Assembly (NCBI GenBank): GCA_023425025.1
Contig: JAFADG010000035.1
Coordinates: 124,001 to 188,000 of the forward strand
Length of the DNA: 64,000 nucleotides
From: Bacillota bacterium
Lineage (GTDB): Bacteria; Bacillota; Clostridia; Christensenellales; Aristaeellaceae
Direction of reading: 5' to 3'
Made by a program: the position numbers and the translations under genes. This document shows, one piece after another, positions 59,463 to 64,000 of the stretch; position 1 is the stretch's first letter; every line of letters begins with the position of its first letter. The notes beneath the pieces are model-generated. The model worked only from the letters and a program-made list of their open reading frames with translations, was not told the origin of the DNA and made no database searches.

Positions 59463-61610
59463 TCAGGCTTTGCTTCCGGCTGAGACGATTCTGCGGCCGG
59501 CGGCGGGACGGGAGCTTCTGAAGATCAGCCACAATACCCAGCCGGCGATGGCAAAGGCGATAATCTGGCCGATGCCAAAGGGAACGCCCAGGAAGATCAG
59601 GCTGCCGATCTGATAGACCAGGAAAGCGGAGACGTACGCCAGAACCGTTTGATAGCCGATGGCAATCCAGGTCCATTTGGCGGTACCCATTTCCCTGTGG
59701 ATGGCGCCGATGGCCGCGAAGCAGGGGGCGCACAGCAGGTTGAACACCAGGAAGGAATAGGCGGCTACCTGGGTGAAAGCCGCTTGCAGCTGCGGCCAAA
59801 TTTCCGCGCCGTCTTCGGCGACTTCCGCAAGGCCGTAGAGGATACCGAAGGTGCCAACCACGTTTTCCTTGGCGGTAAGGCCTACCAGCGTGGCGACGGT
59901 CGGTTTCCAATCGCCCCAGCCCAGCGGCGCAAACACGGGGGCCACAAAGGTGCCCACGGCAGCCAGAATGCTGGCATCTTCTTCCGCCATTTCAAACCGG
60001 AAATTAAAGTTGGACAGGAACCAGATCAGCGCGCTGGATACAAAGATGATGGTTCCGGCTTTCATAATAAAGTGCTTGCTGCGGTCCCACATGTGAATGA
60101 GCAGGCCCTTGACCCTTGGCATATGGTAGGTGGGAAGCTCCATCACAAAAGGCGCGGGATCCCCGGCGAACAGCTTCGTCTTTTTCAATATGATACCGGA
60201 TACGATGATGGCCAGCATCCCCAGGAAGTAGGCGGAGGGGCCAACCCAGGAGCTTGCGGGGAACAAGGCGCCGGCGATCAAGGCAATGATGGGCAGCTTG
60301 GCGCTGCAGGGAATGAAGGTGGTGAGCATAACGGTCATCCGGCGGTCCTTTTCGTTTTCGATGGTGCGGCTGGCCATTACGCCGGGAACGCCGCAGCCTG
60401 TGCCGATCAGAACCGGGATGAAGGATTTGCCGGACATGCCGAACTTGCGGAAAATGCGGTCCATGATGAAGGCGATGCGCGCCATATAGCCGCTGTCTTC
60501 CAGGATGGCCAGGCACAAAAACAGCACCATCATCTGGGGCAGAAAGCCCAATACCGCGCCTACGCCGGCGATGACGCCGTCCAGCACGAGGCTTTGCAGC
60601 CAGTCCGCCGTGCCAAGGGAGTTCATCAGCCCGCTTGCCGCGCCCGGGATGATTTCACCAAACAGGGAATCGTTGACCCAATCGGTGCCCATGGTGCCGA
60701 TGGTTTGAATGGAGATGTAATAGACCAGCCACATGACGAAAGCAAAGATCGGCAGCGCCAGAAACCGGTTGGTGACAATCCTGTCGATCTTGTCGCTGGT
60801 GGAAAGGCCGCCGTGGCTCTTTTTGACCAGCACCTTTTTGATCAGCCCAGCGATATACAGGTACCGCTGGTTGGTGATGATGCTTTCGCTGTCGTCGTCT
60901 TCATCCGCTTCGACCCGTAGGATGATGCTTTCCAGCTTCTCCGTTTCGTCCGCATCAAGCTTTAAGCGCTCCAGCGCCTTTTCATCCCGCTCAAAGGCCT
61001 TGACGGCATAAAAGCGCAGCTGCTCTGACGGGACCTTGCCGGCAAGAAGCGCCGATATTTCTTCCAGCGCCTTTTCCACAGGGGCGTCAAACTTGTGCAA
61101 AGACACGTGGGGCGTTTTCTTCGCGGCCACCTCCAGCGCTTTTTCGGCGGCTTCCCTGGTGCCGCTGCTCTTGAGTGCGCTGGTTTCCACAATGGGGCAG
61201 CCCAGGGCCGCGGACAGCTTGGCGATATCGATCTTGTCGCCCCGCCTTGCCACCACGTCCATCATGTTCAGTGCGATGACGGCGGGGATGCCTGTCTCCA
61301 GCAGCTGCGTGGTCAGATACAGGTTGCGCTCCAGGTTGCCGGCGTCCACCAGATTCAAAAGCGCGTCGGGCTTTTCATCCAAAATATAAGTCCGGCTGAC
61401 TACTTCCTCCAACGTATAGGGCGAAAGGGAGTAGATGCCGGGTAAGTCCTGAATCAGGACGTCTTTATGGCCTTTCAACCGGCCTTCTTTCTTTTCCACC
61501 GTTACGCCTGGCCAGTTGCCTACATACTGGCTGGAGCCGGTCAGGTCGTTGAACATGGTGGTTTTCCCGCTGTTTGGGTTTCCGGCCAGGGCGATTTTCA
61601 TTTCAGCCAA
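59463..61610 (-). CDS. feoB: Ferrous iron transporter FeoB
   Basis: FeoB imports Fe2+ through the inner membrane under control of a cytosolic G domain. It has 715 residues. The G domain shows GNPNSGKTT (G1), DLPGIYSLSPY (G3) and NMMD (G4). The membrane part holds two Gate motifs, including the conserved GCGVPGVMASRT and CSAKLP. TTG at 61610 is chosen by spacing from GAGGAC; an ATG three codons later (61601) is the alternative. Confidence 0.96.
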   Translation of the reverse strand: MAEMKIALAGNPNSGKTTMFNDLTGSSQYVGNWPGVTVEKKEGRLKGHKDVLIQDLPGIYSLSPYTLEEVVSRTYILDEKPDALLNLVDAGNLERNLYLTTQLLETGIPAVIALNMMDVVARRGDKIDIAKLSAALGCPIVETSALKSSGTREAAEKALEVAAKKTPHVSLHKFDAPVEKALEEISALLAGKVPSEQLRFYAVKAFERDEKALERLKLDADETEKLESIILRVEADEDDDSESIITNQRYLYIAGLIKKVLVKKSHGGLSTSDKIDRIVTNRFLALPIFAFVMWLVYYISIQTIGTMGTDWVNDSLFGEIIPGAASGLMNSLGTADWLQSLVLDGVIAGVGAVLGFLPQMMVLFLCLAILEDSGYMARIAFIMDRIFRKFGMSGKSFIPVLIGTGCGVPGVMASRTIENEKDRRMTVMLTTFIPCSAKLPIIALIAGALFPASSWVGPSAYFLGMLAIIVSGIILKKTKLFAGDPAPFVMELPTYHMPRVKGLLIHMWDRSKHFIMKAGTIIFVSSALIWFLSNFNFRFEMAEEDASILAAVGTFVAPVFAPLGWGDWKPTVATLVGLTAKENVVGTFGILYGLAEVAEDGAEIWPQLQAAFTQVAAYSFLVFNLLCAPCFAAIGAIHREMGTAKWTWIAIGYQTVLAYVSAFLVYQIGSLIFLGVPFGIGQIIAFAIAGWVLWLIFRSSRPAAGRRIVSAGSKA

Positions 61611-61632
61611 TGGAATCACGTCCTCTCATGAA

Positions 61633-61648
61633 GTTAGCATGTGCTAAC
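61633..61648. promoter_or_regulatory. GTTAG-N6-CTAAC palindrome upstream of feoB
   Basis: GTTAGCATGTGCTAAC, a perfect 16-bp palindrome between feoA (61677-61910) and feoB. It matches the two other boxes at the feo promoter. A DtxR/IdeR-like metal regulator is a likely binder, by resemblance to its TTAG/CTAA half-sites. Confidence 0.55.
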
Positions 61649-61676
61649 GTATGGCTTGAAAAAAAGAGCCGATCCG

Positions 61677-61910
61677 TTATGCCAACAGAATGTTCTCCGC
61701 TTCCGATTTACGGATGGAAAGCTCATACCCCCGCAGATTCACTTCGATGGGGTCCCCCAGCGGTGCCACTTTGCGTATCAAAAGCTGCGTTCCTTTGGTG
61801 ATGCCCATGTCCATGATGCGGCGCTTGACCGCGCCTTCGCCGGTAAGTTTGCCTACGGTGACCGTTTCACCGATCTTGGCGTCGTTTAGCGTACGGGATT
61901 TTGCCTCCAT
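61677..61910 (-). CDS. feoA: FeoA domain protein (second)
   Basis: The 77-residue protein is one FeoA SH3-like domain: LNDAKIGETVTVGKLTGEGAVKRRIMDMGITKGTQLLIRKVAPLGDPIEVNLRGYELSIRKSEAENI. FeoA partners FeoB in Fe2+ import. ATG at 61910 after AAGGAGG. It lies 66 nt before feoB and 11 nt after the first feoA-like gene. Confidence 0.92.
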   Translation of the reverse strand: MEAKSRTLNDAKIGETVTVGKLTGEGAVKRRIMDMGITKGTQLLIRKVAPLGDPIEVNLRGYELSIRKSEAENILLA

Positions 61911-61921
61911 GGAAAGCCTCC

Positions 61922-62134
61922 TTATGCCACTTGTATTTTATTGGCCATGGCCTTGCTGATGGCAACCCTGGTATCCTTGACATTCACGATCAGATTGCCG
62001 GCCATTTCGGTAACGATGGTGACTGTGGCGCCGGATACAAAGCCCAGGCTTTCCAGAAAGCGCCTTGTTTCATCTTTTCCATGCACCTGGCTGATGGAGA
62101 TGGGAATGCCGGCATTTGCCATGGTCAAAGGCAT
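61922..62134 (-). CDS. feoA: FeoA domain protein (first)
   Basis: The 70-residue protein is a FeoA-type domain: PISISQVHGKDETRRFLESLGFVSGATVTIVTEMAGNLIVNVKDTRVAISKAMANKI. The ATG at 62134 follows AAGGAGG. First gene of the feo operon, which then runs feoA-feoB-small Cys-rich protein. Confidence 0.9.
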   Translation of the reverse strand: MPLTMANAGIPISISQVHGKDETRRFLESLGFVSGATVTIVTEMAGNLIVNVKDTRVAISKAMANKIQVA

Positions 62135-62225
62135 AGACGCTTCCTCCTTGTTGGGTTTCTTCCTGTTCCTGCCCTGGCCGGGCCCAAGAGCTGTTGACTT
62201 CCCCTTGCGGGAAGTGCGGCTGAGT

Positions 62226-62241
62226 GTTAGGCACAACTAAC
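62226..62241. promoter_or_regulatory. GTTAG-N6-CTAAC box in the feo leader
   Basis: GTTAGGCACAACTAAC, downstream of the -10 of the feo promoter. Confidence 0.55.
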
Positions 62242-62257
62242 TTTCAACCGCATCATA

Positions 62258-62286
62258 AGTTTACTACGGCTAACTTGCATTGTCAA
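62258..62286 (-). promoter_or_regulatory. Promoter of the feo operon
   Basis: TTGACA (62281-62286), 17-nt spacer and TAAACT (62258-62263). A degenerate box-like sequence GTTTA-N6-CTAAC (62259-62274) overlaps the -10, so a bound repressor could block transcription. Confidence 0.75.
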
Positions 62287-62367
62287 TAGTTTCACGCCTG
62301 ATTTCTCTTGATTTTTTACCGATTTTTATAGGATATCATAAAGAATGATGACGAAAAAAGAGATGTT

Positions 62368-62383
62368 GTTAGTTTTCTCTAAC
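62368..62383. promoter_or_regulatory. GTTAG-N6-CTAAC box upstream of the feo promoter
   Basis: GTTAGTTTTCTCTAAC, 82 bp upstream of the feo -35. It is a third exact match to the same half-sites and spacing. Confidence 0.5.
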
Positions 62384-62441
62384 TCTGTGGCCCACTCATT
62401 TCATGATATGCACAAAACCATGGAAGGATGAAATGACGGAC

Positions 62442-62471
62442 AAAAAAAGCGGGCGGCTGAGTGCCGCCCGC
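62442..62471 (-). terminator. Terminator of pyruvate kinase gene
   Basis: GCGGGCGGC-ACTCA-GCCGCCCGC followed by seven T on the minus strand, 10 nt after the stop. Confidence 0.9.
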
Positions 62472-62481
62472 AAAGCCGCTG

Positions 62482-64000
62482 TTATTTCTTCTTCTCCGGG
62501 TCGCAGCTGACCACGCCGCGGATGGCATCCAAAGTAACGACGGAGCCGCTGCGAAGAATCTGCGTGGCGTCATGGGCGCCGATGATCACCGGTATATCCA
62601 GGCTCATGCCGGCCACGGCGCCGTGGCCGTTGGGGTTGTCCTCCTCCAGGATCAGGCCGGAGGCCTTGCGCACCTGCTGCAACAGGGCGTTGCTGGTTTG
62701 GGAGATGACCAGGATATCGCCTTCCTGGAAATTCTCAATGGCTTCCTTTTCGCTGTGGCATACACACAGCCTGCCGCAGGCCGCCCGGCTGGTGGCGCCG
62801 TGGCCGGTGACCAGTATGTGGCCCACCACCTGCACCTTCATCAGGTTGGTGGTGCCGGAAACGCCAAGGGGCACGCCGGCGGTGATGACCACCAGCTCCC
62901 CGGCATGCAAAAGGCCGGCCTTTTCCCCCGCTTCCACGGCGTGCTCGATCAGCTCGTCCGTGTTGCTTTCCTCCCCGATCAAAAGCGGCGTCACGCCCCA
63001 GGAAAGGTTCAACTGGCGGGATACGGAGGGGGAGGCGGTGCAGCAGAGGATGGGGCAGTTGGGCCGGTACTTGGAAATCATGCGGGCGGTGCGCCCGGAT
63101 TTGGTGACGGTGACGATGGCGGCGGCGTTCAGGTCATGGGCGGAGGTGCAGGTGGCGTGGGAGATGGCGTTGGTGATGTCGGGGTTCTCGGTAATGGGCC
63201 GCTCCTTGAAGCGCTTGACATAGTTGATGTCGGCTTCCGCCCGCATGGCGATGCGCGCCATGGTTTTCACCGACTCCACCGGATACAATCCGGCCGCCGT
63301 TTCGCCGGAGAGCATGATGGCGCTGGTGCCGTCATAGATGGCGTTGGCCACATCGGTGGCTTCCGCCCTGGTGGGCCGGGGATTCTTCATCATGGAATCC
63401 AGCATCTGCGTGGCGGTGATCACCTGCTTGCCGGCGGAATACACCTTGCGGATGATCATCTTCTGCAGGACGGGAACCTCCTCCAGGGGGATTTCCACAC
63501 CCATGTCGCCCCGGGCCACCATGATGCCGTCGGATACGGCAATGATCTCGTCTATGTTTTGAACGCCCTGCATGTTTTCGATCTTGGCGATGATGTTCAT
63601 GGTGGAGCAGCCCTGGCGGCTGAAGATCTCCCGGATCTCCAGTATATCCTTTGCGCAGCGCGTAAAGGAGGCGGCCACAAAATCAAAGCCGTGCTCGATG
63701 CCAAAGAGAATGTCCTCCCGGTCCTTCTGGCTTAAAAAGGGCATGGAGAGGGAAACGTTGGGCACGTTGACGCCCTTTTTATTGGAAATCACGCCGCCGT
63801 TTTCCACCCGGCAGCGGATATCTTCGTTTGTTGCGGAAAGCACCGTCAACTCCACCAGGCCGTCGTCAATGAGTATGGTGGTGCCGGCGGATACGTCCTT
63901 GGGCAAATCCTTGAAGGTGATGGAGACATGACGCTCGTCCCCCGGCTCGTCCCGGGTGGTCAGGGTGAACTCCTGGCCGGCTTTTAAGGTGATCCGTTCA
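62482..64000 (-). CDS. pyk: Pyruvate kinase (N-terminus beyond the window edge)
   Basis: Pyruvate kinase makes ATP and pyruvate from phosphoenolpyruvate. The visible 506 codons begin inside the B domain (GQEFTLTTRDEPG and DLPKDVSAGTTILIDDG) and run through the barrel (KIENMQGVQNIDEI, MVARGDMGVEIP, TQMLDSMMKNPRPTRAEATDVANAIYDG) and C domain. A PEP-utiliser-like C-terminal extension follows (ISQTSNALLQQVRKASGLIL with the GHGAVAG motif), typical of Bacillus and Clostridia enzymes. The ORF continues upstream beyond 64000, so the start is not visible. Confidence 0.96.
   Translation of the reverse strand, partial: ERITLKAGQEFTLTTRDEPGDERHVSITFKDLPKDVSAGTTILIDDGLVELTVLSATNEDIRCRVENGGVISNKKGVNVPNVSLSMPFLSQKDREDILFGIEHGFDFVAASFTRCAKDILEIREIFSRQGCSTMNIIAKIENMQGVQNIDEIIAVSDGIMVARGDMGVEIPLEEVPVLQKMIIRKVYSAGKQVITATQMLDSMMKNPRPTRAEATDVANAIYDGTSAIMLSGETAAGLYPVESVKTMARIAMRAEADINYVKRFKERPITENPDITNAISHATCTSAHDLNAAAIVTVTKSGRTARMISKYRPNCPILCCTASPSVSRQLNLSWGVTPLLIGEESNTDELIEHAVEAGEKAGLLHAGELVVITAGVPLGVSGTTNLMKVQVVGHILVTGHGATSRAACGRLCVCHSEKEAIENFQEGDILVISQTSNALLQQVRKASGLILEEDNPNGHGAVAGMSLDIPVIIGAHDATQILRSGSVVTLDAIRGVVSCDPEKKK

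Noticed and set aside
1..64000. tRNA or rRNA genes
   Set aside because: No cloverleaf with a TTCGA-type T loop and CCA-compatible acceptor, and no rRNA sequence, was recognised by reading. A tRNAscan or Infernal run would be decisive.

Overview
The window looks like a chromosomal segment of an anaerobic, probably spore-forming member of the Clostridia (Bacillota). Supporting signs are strong Shine-Dalgarno sites with frequent TTG and GTG starts, a YhcN/YlaJ-type spore lipoprotein, superoxide reductase, a ferritin-like protein, a bacteriohemerythrin, an IscR/IscS/IscU set, AddA, an LPXTG surface protein with a sortase, and a pyruvate kinase carrying the extra C-terminal domain seen in Gram-positive enzymes. 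Genus cannot be fixed from sequence alone. About three quarters of the genes lie on the minus strand, so replication probably crosses the window from right to left. No rRNA, tRNA, CRISPR array, prophage or transposase gene was recognised.

Layout, left to right. 1-9.3 kb: truncated rarA, a nitroreductase-like protein, a terpenoid-toroid-like protein, a 44-residue peptide, archaeal-type phosphoglycerate mutase, murG, a spore lipoprotein, a small membrane protein and two tandem M15 D,D-carboxypeptidases. 9.3-13.3 kb: hflX with an N-terminal JAMM-like domain, then iscR-iscS-iscU behind a clear promoter and operator-like palindrome. 13.3-23.5 kb: a CotH/lamin-tail exoprotein, an overlapping CheX-hemerythrin pair, a three-gene ABC exporter (adaptor, permease, ATPase) divergent from a TetR-type regulator, and a DUF3048 protein. 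23.6-37.4 kb: a surface module made of an unknown secreted protein, an unusually large sortase with its own promoter, and a 3423-residue LPVTG protein with von Willebrand A, CnaB-like, 13 MBG-type and DUF11-like repeats. 37.4-46.1 kb: an ECF S component, redox and ferritin-like proteins, VOC, metallo-beta-lactamase, phosphodiesterase and PHP proteins, and addA.

46.1-57.0 kb has the marks of an origin-proximal region. Two parS centromere sites separate addA from glgP. They are followed by a GH13 amylase, a sirtuin, a strongly folded candidate non-coding RNA, then recF and dnaN, which are split by a 158-bp MITE-like element also present at 7.5 kb. dnaA is not next to dnaN. Instead there is a 414-bp gap with DnaA-box-like sites and then a NYN-LOTUS protein. 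57-64 kb holds a fold-back repeat, superoxide reductase, a transglutaminase-like protein, a feoA-feoA-feoB-small Cys-rich protein operon flanked by three GTTAG-N6-CTAAC palindromes, and pyruvate kinase running off the right edge.

The points most worth follow-up are the candidate ncRNA at 51.44-51.78 kb, the parS pair with nearby DnaA-box clusters, the palindromes around feo, the JAMM-HflX fusion, the giant surface protein with its enlarged sortase, and the duplicated MITE.
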